DNA of 64,000 nucleotides from Turritopsis dohrnii (Eukaryota > Cnidaria > Hydrozoa > Anthoathecata > Oceaniidae): positions 1-64,000 of the forward strand of contig BQMF02000820.1 in the NCBI GenBank assembly GCA_027922465.2. Direction: 5' to 3'. Shown here piece after piece: positions 34,750-44,200 of this stretch. Under the pieces are notes generated by a model. That model was not told the origin of the DNA. It worked only from the letters and a program-made list of their open reading frames with translations, and did no database searches. Made by a program: the position numbers and the translations under genes. Each line of letters opens with the position of its first letter. The first letter of the stretch is position 1.

Positions 34750-36453
34750 AATTGAAATTTTTACCTTGATTGCATCATGGTCTGAGAATAAAATGCACTT
34801 TACCATTGTCTCAAGCTCTTTTTGATATAAACATGATCAAGTAGTGACCCATCAATATAAGTTGGCTCAGATACAACCATCTCGTAACCGCTAAGAATTT
34901 ATGAAAGAGTATCATTAGATGTAAAATAATCAATATTCACATCACCAAGCAGAATGTCAATATCAAAAGAATGGATGTAATTAGATAACTTATTGTAAAA
35001 AAGTTGCATTGGTTCACCATGTTTCCTGTACAGCACCGCAATTCCGACCAAATCACTGCAAAAAACTTTGTTTTAAAACGTTAACATATAAAAAGCCAGA
35101 TTCAGTTCAGCATGAATAAATGTCATGATTTTTTAATCTAATTGCGAAGCTCTAATGTTTATCATCTCCAACAGAAAACATTAATTCAAAATGCAGTAGC
35201 TCATATATCTCAGGCCAATCATCATGTTACGACATTTGTGTCTCAGTAAGACATAAAACATCACTCTCTACCAATTCAGTTACACAAGCAATATCTTTTG
35301 CATGCAATGACAGTAAACGAGTATTCAGCATACTGATACTTAAAGAATTCGGACACAATGGTTCAAGTGTTTCTAACCGTGTCAGTGGACAAGCTTGTCG
35401 CATCCGTTCATATTCCGTGAAAGCTCTTTTTTCGGCCTTTATGGCTTTTTTTGTCAAACTTTCCAGTTAAAAACAAGCCAGATAAACTTGTAACTCGGCT
35501 CATTGCAACGTACATTTGGCCAGGATTAAATTGCCTTTGTGTAAATCAAAACCAATAACAGCTTCAGGAACACTCAAACTCTGCACTTTATGAATACTAG
35601 TAGCCCAAGATAAAACTAAGGGAAACTGCGTTCTTGTTATTACGGGTGATTTGGTCGCTCTTTTGTTGATATTTTTTGTCTCAGAACGTTAAAATTGGTA
35701 CGCACTTATGGGTCACAGCATATCTGTCAGATGCCATTTTCATAATTCCAGCATTTTCATCAAGAAATTTAACATAAAGTTTTGTAAACTTACTACCAAT
35801 CGTCATACAATTGAATACTATGCCCATTTGGCCATTAACGAGTTTGTCCTCTATATCTATGTTCGATGTAAGTATCACTTTAGCCCCAATTTTCGAAACA
35901 AGTTTCGTCGGTAGACCACCGGTTTCAGTGTGTTTTGTGTGATCTGAATACTTACACCAAATATCTCACATAATCGCATATGAAAATTTTTGAATAGTTC
36001 ATCGGAAACCATGGATATTTCATCAGTTATCACAGCAGACACTTCCGAAAGTTTATTACGCAGAGATGTCCTCACTTTGTCGCTTAATGGTGCATAACTT
36101 TTACCATAAATACCAAGGCCGGTAGTACCTCAAATGTTTACAGCAGCTACACCTGTAGGTGCCAGCAATAAGACTCTTGGTTTTGCTGGATCTGTTGCTT
36201 TGCGAAGTAGGACCTTTGATACAACATGATATATAGTTTTCAATAAATGTGATTTTCCGCAACCACCTTGGCCTGTTAAGAAAATATGCAATGACTCTAT
36301 GTCTTTGAATTTCTTACAATTTCTTCTCTTGAGAAGTTGCCTTGACCATGTTAACGATATCAAAAATTTCTCGTTGTTTCTTATTAAGGGATCGAATCTT
36401 GTCATTTAGTACATTATCATCTAATACATACTGCCTTTCAGGGACAATCACTG
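34750..36453 (-). pseudogene. Helitron, 3' half: PIF1-like helicase plus AP-endonuclease-like domain
   Basis: From 36453 down, the frame gives LNDKIRSLNKKQREIFDIVN, the typical entry of Helitron helicases. After a frame change, 36300-36130 carries the Walker A motif GQGGCGKSHL and LLLAPTGVAAVNI; 36075-35990 has Walker B (AVITDEISMVS). 35878-35690 has the C-terminal KLVNGQMG block. The final part (35457-34750, several breaks) has ISMLNTRLLSLHAKDI...ESDVLCLTETQMS and, in another frame, LLGDVNIDYF, the signature of the endonuclease domain found at the C-terminus of Helentron-type Helitrons. Many stops show it is dead. The matching 5' half is at 46550-49523; a LINE separates the two. Confidence 0.82.
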
Positions 36454-36827
36454 ATGTTTATTTGTTTTTTTTATTTATTTTTATTTATTCTTTCTTTAAT
36501 GTTGACAAAAGTGGAATATATACAATCAAACTAAAATAAACTCCTTAGAAAATAAAATAGCAATAATGCTAATTGAAGTCAACAGTCGGTTAAAATAGCA
36601 CAACTTTCCAAAACAAAAATTGAATTTGTAAACTCGGCCCATCCCAAGGTCTCTTGGATATGGTTACCGCTTAGTGAGAAATTAAAATCTTAAGAATATC
36701 TCTACTTGGATGGTTACGCTAAGGAATAATAATGATTAAAATACAAAATACTTAAAATATATACAACAATAAATATTAATAAAAACAGCAGGCAGATATT
36801 AGACCACATGGAAAGGTTTCTGAAGCT

Positions 36828-37060
36828 ACAAGCCCCCACAAAATATTTGGGAAAAACCCCTCCCCCCTGATCTCAATGTTGTATGAAGTGCTGCAAGGCC
36901 CCCAACTGCTTATCTTCACCCCAGAAACATTCTGTTGTCTTTCAACATAAACAACATTGAATTTGGGGGCAGGGGGGACCTGTCATCTCCACTTGCAGGG
37001 GCATTTTCCCTTTTAAAACCATTTTTTTAAGTTTTCCCAATATATTTCGTGGAGGGTTGT
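36828..37060 (+). repeat. Left 233-bp terminal direct repeat
   Basis: Identical base for base, as far as I can compare, to 41002-41234. The unit itself has imperfect inverted ends: ACAAGCCCCCACAAAATAT, then TTGGGAAAA at the start, and ACAACCCTCCACGAAATAT, then ATTGGGAAAA as the reverse complement of its end. An inner perfect inverted pair TCAATGTTGT / ACAACATTGA can form a hairpin. C- and G-runs make it unlike the surrounding AT-rich DNA. Confidence 0.9.
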
Positions 37061-37403
37061 CTGAAAATTTCAAACTGAAATGCTTGATTGCTTGGCAACC
37101 GTGTGTGATAGGCCTTTGATTTTTGGTTCTGTAAACTACCATTGACATTGAAATTGCAGTGATAAAGAGTTTTTCGAAAAATCCATAATGGCGGACTTAA
37201 TTGTGACGTTTTGGCATTACACCATGTGGATCTTTTTTTTGTTGCAAAACATAAACAGTTCTTCGTATAACTAAATTGTCTGGATCATTTAAAAATAATA
37301 TTCGTGTCTCTCTCTTTCTCGAAAAACGTCTCTTTCTAAAAAAAACCCTTTTCTTTCAAATGTAAACAAAACAAGTTAGCAGTTTGATATTTCCCCCCTT
37401 TAG
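37061..37403. promoter_or_regulatory. Upstream region of the transposase gene
   Basis: Non-coding DNA of 343 bp between the left repeat and the transposase start. It contains one CCATGTGG (37222-37229), a motif found three more times upstream of Rep (40701-40708, 40867-40874, 40875-40882). It should hold the transposase promoter; no TATA box can be singled out. Confidence 0.4.
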
Positions 37404-38504
37404 ATGAAAAAAGCATATAGAAAAATTCCTTTAGAAGTGTCTATACACTTAAGATATCTGCATCAGGACAGGAACATGTCAGGAAAAGAACTTTGCAAGA
37501 TGTACCCAATGTATTCGTCGTCAACTATTTATCGACATTGTAAGAAGGCTATTCTGTCAGGCGAAGATCACGACAAGCGACACAACAACAAGGGACGTCC
37601 ACCCAAACTGACTGAAAGAGATAAGCGTGCTCTCATTCGTGAAATACCGAAGTTGCGAGATGGTGTTGGTGCATTCACCGTAAAGAAACTCCGTGTAGCT
37701 GCTGACATACGAAAAGACTTACACGACGAAACTGTCCGTCGATTTTTGCACAGCGAAGGTTACAAATATTATCATTCTCGAAAGAAAGGCCTGCTGACAG
37801 CGAAAGACTTGAAATGCCGCTCCGAATTCTGCAGAAAAATCAAAAGAGAGGGAGACATGGACTTTTGGAAGAACAAAATCGCTTTCTACCTTGACGGTGC
37901 TGGGTTCCAACACAAGTACAATCCCCTCGACGAAGCCAAGTCGTGCAGGACAATGGCATGGCGTAAAAAAGACGAGGGGCTTGAGCCGAAATGCACAGCT
38001 AAAGGTAGTCATGTTGGTTCTGGTGGTCGGGTTGCACACTTCATGGTTGGGATTAGTTATAGTAGAGGGGTAGTCCTGTGTGAACAGTATTTCGATCGAA
38101 TAAATGGTCAAAAGTTTGGGAAGTTTATAAAAGACCATTTCCCGTCAACATTTGAGAGATGTGGAAACCCACAAACACGAATGTTTTTGCAAGATGGGGA
38201 TCCTAGTCAGAACAGTAAGGCTGCCAGAGAGGCACTCGCTGAAGTAGGTGCAATTAAGTTTGATATACCAGCAAGAAGTCCTGATTTAAATCCTATAGAA
38301 AATGTTTTTAATTACGTAAAAGATAAGCTACATGAACAGGCTCTTACAGAAAATATAACTTTTGAAAGTTTCGAAATGTTTTCGGCTCGTGTTAAACTAT
38401 GTCTTCATAATGTGCCCATCAATTATATAAACAAAACTATAGAAAGTATGTATAAACGGGTAGATATGATTATACAAGCCAAAGGAAAACGTATCAAATA
38501 TTAG
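37404..38504 (+). CDS. Tc1/mariner-IS630-type DDE transposase (DD34E)
   Basis: A 366-codon intact gene. The N-terminal about 110 residues form a helix-turn-helix DNA-binding region, with the pattern SSSTIYRHCKKA (residues 38-49) and then an RPPKLTERDKRAL linker (residues 65-77) typical of Tc1-like proteins. The catalytic RNase H fold follows: D164 in IAFYLDGAGF, D264 in FLQDGDPSQNS, and E299 in SPDLNPIEN, with exactly 34 residues between the second D and E. All three catalytic residues are present. Such enzymes excise and insert DNA at TA, in agreement with the TA at the element borders. It should therefore mobilise the whole 4.4-kb unit by acting on the ends of the 233-bp repeats. It converges with the Rep gene. 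Length is normal for the family. Confidence 0.93.
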   Translation: MKKAYRKIPLEVSIHLRYLHQDRNMSGKELCKMYPMYSSSTIYRHCKKAILSGEDHDKRHNNKGRPPKLTERDKRALIREIPKLRDGVGAFTVKKLRVAADIRKDLHDETVRRFLHSEGYKYYHSRKKGLLTAKDLKCRSEFCRKIKREGDMDFWKNKIAFYLDGAGFQHKYNPLDEAKSCRTMAWRKKDEGLEPKCTAKGSHVGSGGRVAHFMVGISYSRGVVLCEQYFDRINGQKFGKFIKDHFPSTFERCGNPQTRMFLQDGDPSQNSKAAREALAEVGAIKFDIPARSPDLNPIENVFNYVKDKLHEQALTENITFESFEMFSARVKLCLHNVPINYINKTIESMYKRVDMIIQAKGKRIKY

Positions 38505-38830
38505 AAGGCAGCAGAAATAAACTGCACTACACCGCGGAGAATGAAATACAAGGTTGATGTCTTGCGCGGAATATCTCATCATCAAAACAATCGTATTTAT
38601 TAATCGCTCAAAGCTAATACTTCCGTTGAGAAACAGTTGTGGTCTCTTGAAGTGCAGTTTAAGTCGCTGCCTTGTATATTATGTATGTCATACGCTTTGT
38701 TTACATTTTGTTTATGGACTTGCGTTTAGTTACGACTGCTTCTTAGGACTTCTTGTCAGTGTAGGATGGCTCAAACGAAACAAAATGTGATGTAACAAAA
38801 ATAAAAACAGAAGTAAACAGAAGTGTTTCA

Positions 38831-39054
38831 CACGTTACACACGTTACACACACGTTACATTTGTATTTTGGTTGACTTTCCACTAAAATACTTTGTTTTG
38901 GAACACGTTACACACGTTACATCAACTTTTTTAAAAAAAACAAACATATCTCTTTTTATAAAAAAAAATGGTGTAACGTGTGTAACGTGTGAAATTCTCT
39001 ATAGATTTCTTATCAGATCAAAGTGTAACGTGTGTGTAACGTGTGTGTAACGTG
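38831..39054. repeat. Symmetric array of ten 9-mers between transposase and Rep
   Basis: Five CACGTTACA at 38831, 38840, 38851, 38904 and 38913 are followed by five inverted TGTAACGTG at 38972, 38981, 39024, 39035 and 39046, grouped 3+2 and 2+3 about a centre near 38946. They sit between the 3' ends of the two converging genes. The array is too regular for chance. By analogy with iterons of CRESS-DNA viruses it may bind Rep, or it could form a large cruciform that blocks read-through between the genes. TGATATTAC (39060-39068), one base from the geminivirus nonanucleotide, lies 6 bp beyond the array. Confidence 0.9.
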
Positions 39055-39083
39055 TAAAATGATATTACTAATTAAAAAAGAAC

Positions 39084-40436
39084 TTATAGTTCTCCCAGAA
39101 GAACCAGGTCTGCAAAACATTTGCCACACGGAACCATTTCTTTCTGCTCGTCTACAGGTATTTGTTTGAAAAAGTCAAATACACACCATCTCGCTGCCAT
39201 CATATCATTCTCGATGCTGTCGGTGGTGTTGTACGGACCTTGGTATGTAATGCGTGCCTTTCCTGTAGCCACCACTGGCACGTCACTCGATATACACAGA
39301 TCAGCTGCATAATGATTCTTTGGTGATGGCAAATGCACAGTCTGTCCTTCCAACAGCAACAACAGCTCTTTCCACGCAATCATCTCCTTATTCCATCGGA
39401 AATCGTTAAGAAAGATGACTTCAGCATTTTCGACGCCAATCCACGCGTACTTATCATTAGACGGATTAATGAAACATGAGAACAAAAATTCTAACGGCCT
39501 GAACAGGAATGTTTTGGCACAGTTAGCTGGGCCAACAATCATGACATTTCGGTTTTTGCCACGACCTTTCGTCAACAATTCACGCATCGCAGTGGCAAAA
39601 ATCACTGGATGGACCTTATTTTGTCGAAGGACTTCATCTGCACACGTAAACCATTCACCCCTGCAACCAGGAACGCAATCACCCTGTGCACGTTCTCTCA
39701 CTATTTCCATCCTCGACTTCTTCTTACGAGCCAAACAGGCATCTGCTGTCTCCATTCTCCACGTGCTTGTAATGAGTTCCTGCAGTGACTTACTGCTACG
39801 TGACAAAACAAAGTTGGCCAATTCCTTTTTACCAGCCTCCTTTTGCTGTTTGGCTAAAGCGAAAAGCTCGGTGTCGGTTTTGATGTTGTTTTCCACCAAA
39901 AACTCTCCGACATCAAGATTAGAAAGTCTTCGAGTCTTGGTCTTTGGCTGACTTGAGGTCGAAGCATCGTTATTGTTTTGTTTATGTTTTTGTTTGTATG
40001 CTTTCATGCACTGTTTTGTTTTTGGAGAGCCAATCTCTTTCAAATTTGGGTGGGTGGTACTGTGAAATACATGTTGATCATATTTCGTAACGTATTTATA
40101 CGCAGTATAATAATTTTCATGCCTGTTCGAAAAGTTCACATTTATGCCATGAGTCGCATTCAAATTATTTCTGACTGCGTTCCATCTACGTGGTCCACTT
40201 AATTTTAAGGACACATGATAGTGTTCGCCATGTTCAACATGTGGTTCCAGGGCACAAGCCCAGTACTCCACAGTAGATTTGCTCTTTCCAGTTGTGTCGA
40301 ACGCACTCTGAACTACCTGACCAAAACTTTCTCGACTGGGGAATTTGTCACGGTCAGCCTGACTATAAGTTACGAGGTATGTACGACGAGGTTTATAACA
40401 TTTGTCTGCTTGGAAGTCTTCTTGCGAGTCATTCAT
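39084..40436 (-). CDS. rep: CRESS-DNA-virus-type Rep: HUH endonuclease plus SF3 helicase
   Basis: A 450-codon intact gene. The N-terminal HUH endonuclease domain has motif I at residues 20-26 (YLVTYSQ), the metal-binding HUH at 72-74 (EHYHVSLKL) and motif III with the nucleophilic tyrosine at 115-118 (YVTK). A basic, Ser/Asn-rich linker (about 130-170) leads to a superfamily-3 helicase: Walker A at 282-289 (GPANCAKT), Walker B at 320-326 (VIFLNDF) and motif C around 367-374. One active tyrosine and an SF3 helicase are the mark of rolling-circle Reps of circular single-stranded DNA viruses; Helitrons have an SF1 helicase instead. At 450 residues it is longer than most circovirus or geminivirus Reps. 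All key residues are kept. It should nick an origin in the circular form and start rolling-circle replication. No capsid gene is present. Confidence 0.92.
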   Translation of the reverse strand: MNDSQEDFQADKCYKPRRTYLVTYSQADRDKFPSRESFGQVVQSAFDTTGKSKSTVEYWACALEPHVEHGEHYHVSLKLSGPRRWNAVRNNLNATHGINVNFSNRHENYYTAYKYVTKYDQHVFHSTTHPNLKEIGSPKTKQCMKAYKQKHKQNNNDASTSSQPKTKTRRLSNLDVGEFLVENNIKTDTELFALAKQQKEAGKKELANFVLSRSSKSLQELITSTWRMETADACLARKKKSRMEIVRERAQGDCVPGCRGEWFTCADEVLRQNKVHPVIFATAMRELLTKGRGKNRNVMIVGPANCAKTFLFRPLEFLFSCFINPSNDKYAWIGVENAEVIFLNDFRWNKEMIAWKELLLLLEGQTVHLPSPKNHYAADLCISSDVPVVATGKARITYQGPYNTTDSIENDMMAARWCVFDFFKQIPVDEQKEMVPCGKCFADLVLLGEL

Positions 40437-41001
40437 TTTGTTTTATTTTAGGTTTTGTTTACGTTATTTACTTAAAGTTTTGTTTACAAATATATGATAG
40501 GTATTTCTTCTGTTTATATTATTTTTACTTGTAGTAAGTACTTGTACAGTTATGACTATTTCTATCTTATAACACTTGCAATTTTTCACTTGTAACAGCT
40601 CAAGAGTTTTGTAGAATTTGAAATTCCCTCCAAAACTTTGTTTGTTTTCATGTGACAGATCACAAATGCAAAGGTGTGAAAAATTCAATATGGCTGTCAA
40701 CCATGTGGCAAGTGACATGCATGACCTTTTTAAACTTATATGGGATACAGTAACATCTCAAATTTGATGGTATAAACATTTGTTTATCTTTTTTAATAAT
40801 ACTGTCTGCAATCCCCTATGTCAGCTTTGCTGTGGTTCATCACATGAAAATAAATATGGCTGCCATCCATGTGGCCATGTGGATCTGTCTTGGAGCTATT
40901 AAGTCTTCATTAAGTGCCTGTGTGTTATTGGAAAGCAACATTTGGAATTCTTTTTAATATTTTGTAGGTAAACCTCTGTTTATTTGTTTTTTTGAATTCA
41001 G
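40437..41001. promoter_or_regulatory. Upstream region of Rep with iteron-like repeats
   Basis: This 565-bp stretch has two copies of a 23-bp repeat beginning AATATGGCTGYCAWCCATGT (40687-40709 and 40853-40875), with a further CCATGTGG directly behind the second (40875-40882). The direct repeats upstream of Rep resemble iterons that bind Rep next to an origin. In the circular form this region, one 233-bp repeat and 37061-37403 make one 1.1-kb divergent promoter/origin region. Confidence 0.6.
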
Positions 41002-41234
41002 ACAAGCCCCCACAAAATATTTGGGAAAAACCCCTCCCCCCTGATCTCAATGTTGTATGAAGTGCTGCAAGGCCCCCAACTGCTTATCTTCACCCCAGAA
41101 ACATTCTGTTGTCTTTCAACATAAACAACATTGAATTTGGGGGCAGGGGGGACCTGTCATCTCCACTTGCAGGGGCATTTTCCCTTTTAAAACCATTTTT
41201 TTAAGTTTTCCCAATATATTTCGTGGAGGGTTGT
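41002..41234 (+). repeat. Right 233-bp terminal direct repeat
   Basis: Identical to 36828-37060. TA follows at the outer edge (41234-41235) and there is no TA at the inner edge (CAG before ACAAG). Same inner inverted pair TCAATGTTGT / ACAACATTGA. Confidence 0.9.
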
Positions 41235-41268
41235 AGACGTATTCCACGTTTTGCATGTATGTTTTGCA

Positions 41269-44200
41269 TTACCTGCAGGGACAGTTTGTCGGTACCCAAT
41301 TTTTGATTTTCTGCTTAAATTCATTGATACTAGAGGATTCCTGTATTTCTAATGGCACTAAAGACCATATTTTAGGGGCTAAGTATGATACGGTTTCTGT
41401 TCCCCACTGAACAGTTTTTGGATTAATGTTATTATTCTCGCGGGTTCCTCTTAACTCGTAAGTGGGAACACGAAAGTCAAAAATCTCTGTAACGATTTCA
41501 GGAGAAAGGCCTTTTTTAGCCTTGTACACTTCAGTAGCTAAAAATTGAAGGTTTTTATGATGTATTGTTACAGGATTATTTCTTTGCAACAGTTCTTGAA
41601 AATTAGTCTCAAAATCGTTATAGATAATCCTCAATGACCTTTCTTGGATCCTATTAATGCGGTTATTTAGACCTCTGCTGTGATTCATCCAAATCAGGGG
41701 GCAGTAGCTGAACGGGGAAGAAACGTACGAGGTCATGAGTAATTGCTTTTTCTCAAGGTCCATGTAGGGAGCAACTCTACTAAGTGCGTGTAATTTCCGT
41801 GAAGCTGCATCACAAAGATTAGAAACATGTTTCTCAAAAGTTAATTTTTTGTCGATTGTAACTCCCAATAACTTTTGAGAATCACTGTTACGAATCCAGC
41901 TGTCTTTAACAAGAAGAGACGCATCTTCATTTACGTTTGATAAAAAGCTGCATTTATCAGAGTTAAATTTCATGCCATTATCTAAACACCACTGGGATAT
42001 GACAGCAGCTGTTTTTTCTAACTTTTGAAAAATATCTATGTCATTTTTACCGCAAATATATGGTGTATTGTCGTCAGCGTAGCTTGCAATGTCTACCTTA
42101 TCAGTGAAAAGAAACAAATCTGCAAGAAAAATATTGAAAAGGAGGGGACCTAAAATTGATCCTTGTGGTACTCCGCTTTCTACCTCTATCCAATCACTGT
42201 AAGCGAAGTTTATTTTCACTCTTTGTTCTTCCTGTAAGGTAACTACGCAATAGTTTTAATTATTTAGTGTCACATCCATAGGCATGAAGCTTTGCGATTA
42301 ACAAATCGTAATTTAACACGTCAAAAGCTTTGGATAAATCTGTTAGTAGGGCTGCGTGATGTACCTTATTATCAAGGCTTTTCTTACATTTTTCAAGCAT
42401 TGCTAATAAACAATACTGAGTATTAAAGCCTTTCTGAACCCACATTGATATTTCGAGAAAAGCAAATTGAAATAATCTTCAAGTTGTTCGTGCATGCTCC
42501 TTTCGTGAATCTCCGATAAATTAGGTAAAATGCTCACAGGTCGATAATTTTGAACATTTGATCTGTCACCTTTTTTGAAAGCAGGAGTGACATTACTAGG
42601 TTTTAGTCTGGGTGGAAAATAACACATATCATACCAGGCACGGCGCCACTGGGGGGGCTGGGGGGGCTGAAGCCCCCCCCCCCCCCCCCCCCCCCCCCCC
42701 ACATTTTTGATGAGTTAAAAAAATTTTTTTCACTGTTTCATTTTCACAACAAACAAAGCAGAAAACACAAAAGAGAAGATAATAATAGTATAATTAACGT
42801 TTTCTCATTACTTTCGGCAAGTGCGTATTTTCATTCATTCAGTAGCTCACTTTCTGCAATACAATGTCTTCACGGTCTTTGTATTACACAATTTATGCTT
42901 ACGCAAAGGAAATTTCATATTAAGTAGCGTTAGAAGTGTTGTGTAACATCAATATGTTCAATATATACAGTGTTAATCGAAAAAGCAAGTGAATAGACCT
43001 CTTCTGAATATTTCTTTATCGAACTTCACCTCGTTTTCAGGTCTATTAATAAAAACGTAAGTATTTTTGACGTTGTTATTTTATTTTGTGCTCTTTTGCC
43101 ATCGAGTAATAAAGTAATTTGCCGGATTTTATGTCATAGTGAAATTTGTACTTGTACTTGTTAAATTAGTTATCACCGCACAACCCCGAGGTATATTTCT
43201 GTCGTTTCCATTGGTTGTTTTATAAATGAGACTAGTGACTAAAATATATAACTAAAAAACATTTGCCATATTGCACTTGTCACCGTATCATAACCCTTAT
43301 TTGGTGCAAAAATCTCTTCCATATAATTAAATAAAGTGTCTTTATATTTATTTGAATAAGTCTGGGGAATGCGTTTTTAGACGTTCAAGAGGGTGCAATT
43401 TCAAAATTTTCTTCGCGTCGGACCCAACCATGGTGGGTCCTCCTACGTCACTATACCGAATGTTAAGCCCCCCCCCCCCAAATTCAATTTCGTGGCGCCG
43501 TCTCTGTAAAATTGTTTAACAAGACACTATCAAATATATCACAGTTTTCTTTTATCAGTTTTGTAGGTATATCAGAATCCTGTGAAGCCTTTTGCGGAAC
43601 TAACCTCTCTATTGCTTTTCGAATTTTCTCTAAGGAAGTATGTTTGAAAGAAAACGTTTCGCCCGTTGAATGAAATTCTTTTATTTTCTTTATGCTAGGG
43701 TGGTTTTGGTATTTTGAAATAATTTTAGAAATTTCGTCATGGGCTCCTTCGCAATCCTCTGTAAGAAGCTTTTCATTCAAAGAAATTCCTAGATTAGACA
43801 CAATACTTGTAAAATAAACATTAAATTTATTGGCAACATCTCTTTCATTGCGCACAATCTCACCATTTTCCACAAGTGTAAAGTTTTCTTTTATCAGAAC
43901 TTTATCCGAAAAAAGAGGTTTAATGGTTTTCCAAAATTTTTTAGTGTCTGTTATACTTTTTATATTAACATTATTATAGTAGTCCCGTTTCGTTTTCCTG
44001 AGAACATTGACGCACTTATTGCGCTGTTTCTTGTATTCAACCCAGCTTAGATCAGTCTTGCATCTAAGGTATCCATTTTTTAGTCTCGACCTATTCATAA
44101 TAGCTTTTTTCATTTGTTTGTTCATGAAAGGAGCATTATTACCACGTACGTATTTGCATTTTCTAGGGGCATGATTGTCCAGAACATTTAAAACCTTTTC

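Larger units (their letters stand above)
36828..41234. mobile_element. CRESS-Rep/Tc1 hybrid element with 233-bp terminal direct repeats
   Basis: A 4.4-kb element in the 3' UTR of the LINE. It is bounded by two identical 233-bp direct repeats and carries two converging intact genes: a DD34E transposase (+) and a HUH/SF3-helicase Rep (-). TA occurs at both outer edges (36827-36828 and 41234-41235) but not at the inner edges of the repeats, so the whole 4.4 kb behaved as one Tc1-like insertion unit. Removing it leaves one TA inside the LINE tail (AAGC-TA-GACG). Repeat-to-repeat distance is 4174 bp, the size of the circle that recombination or Rep-driven unit-length release would give. Identical repeats and intact frames point to recent insertion. 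Confidence 0.85.

Noticed and set aside
36942..37148. Open frame over the left 233-bp repeat
   Set aside because: It lies inside the terminal repeat, continues into flanking non-coding DNA and has no domain. The same bases in the right repeat are not in a comparable frame context.
37719..38138. 139-codon minus-strand frame inside the transposase gene
   Set aside because: Shadow of the strong plus-strand DD34E gene, with no recognisable motif.
39415..39951. 178-codon plus-strand frame opposite Rep
   Set aside because: It is antisense to the helicase and linker part of Rep, whose motifs are convincing. I considered a capsid-like or silencing-suppressor gene, but there is no basic N-terminus or other support.
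39084..40436. Rep as a Helitron or parvovirus protein
   Set aside because: Helitron Rep proteins have two tyrosines and an SF1 (PIF1-like) helicase; here there is one YxxK motif and an SF3 helicase. The order and spacing fit CRESS-DNA Reps better than the larger parvovirus proteins, though only phylogeny can settle the branch.
36828..41234. Element read as an LTR retrotransposon because of its direct repeats
   Set aside because: It has no gag, protease, RT or integrase, no primer-binding site next to the left repeat, and TA flanks instead of a 4-6-bp duplication; the repeats do not start TG and end CA.
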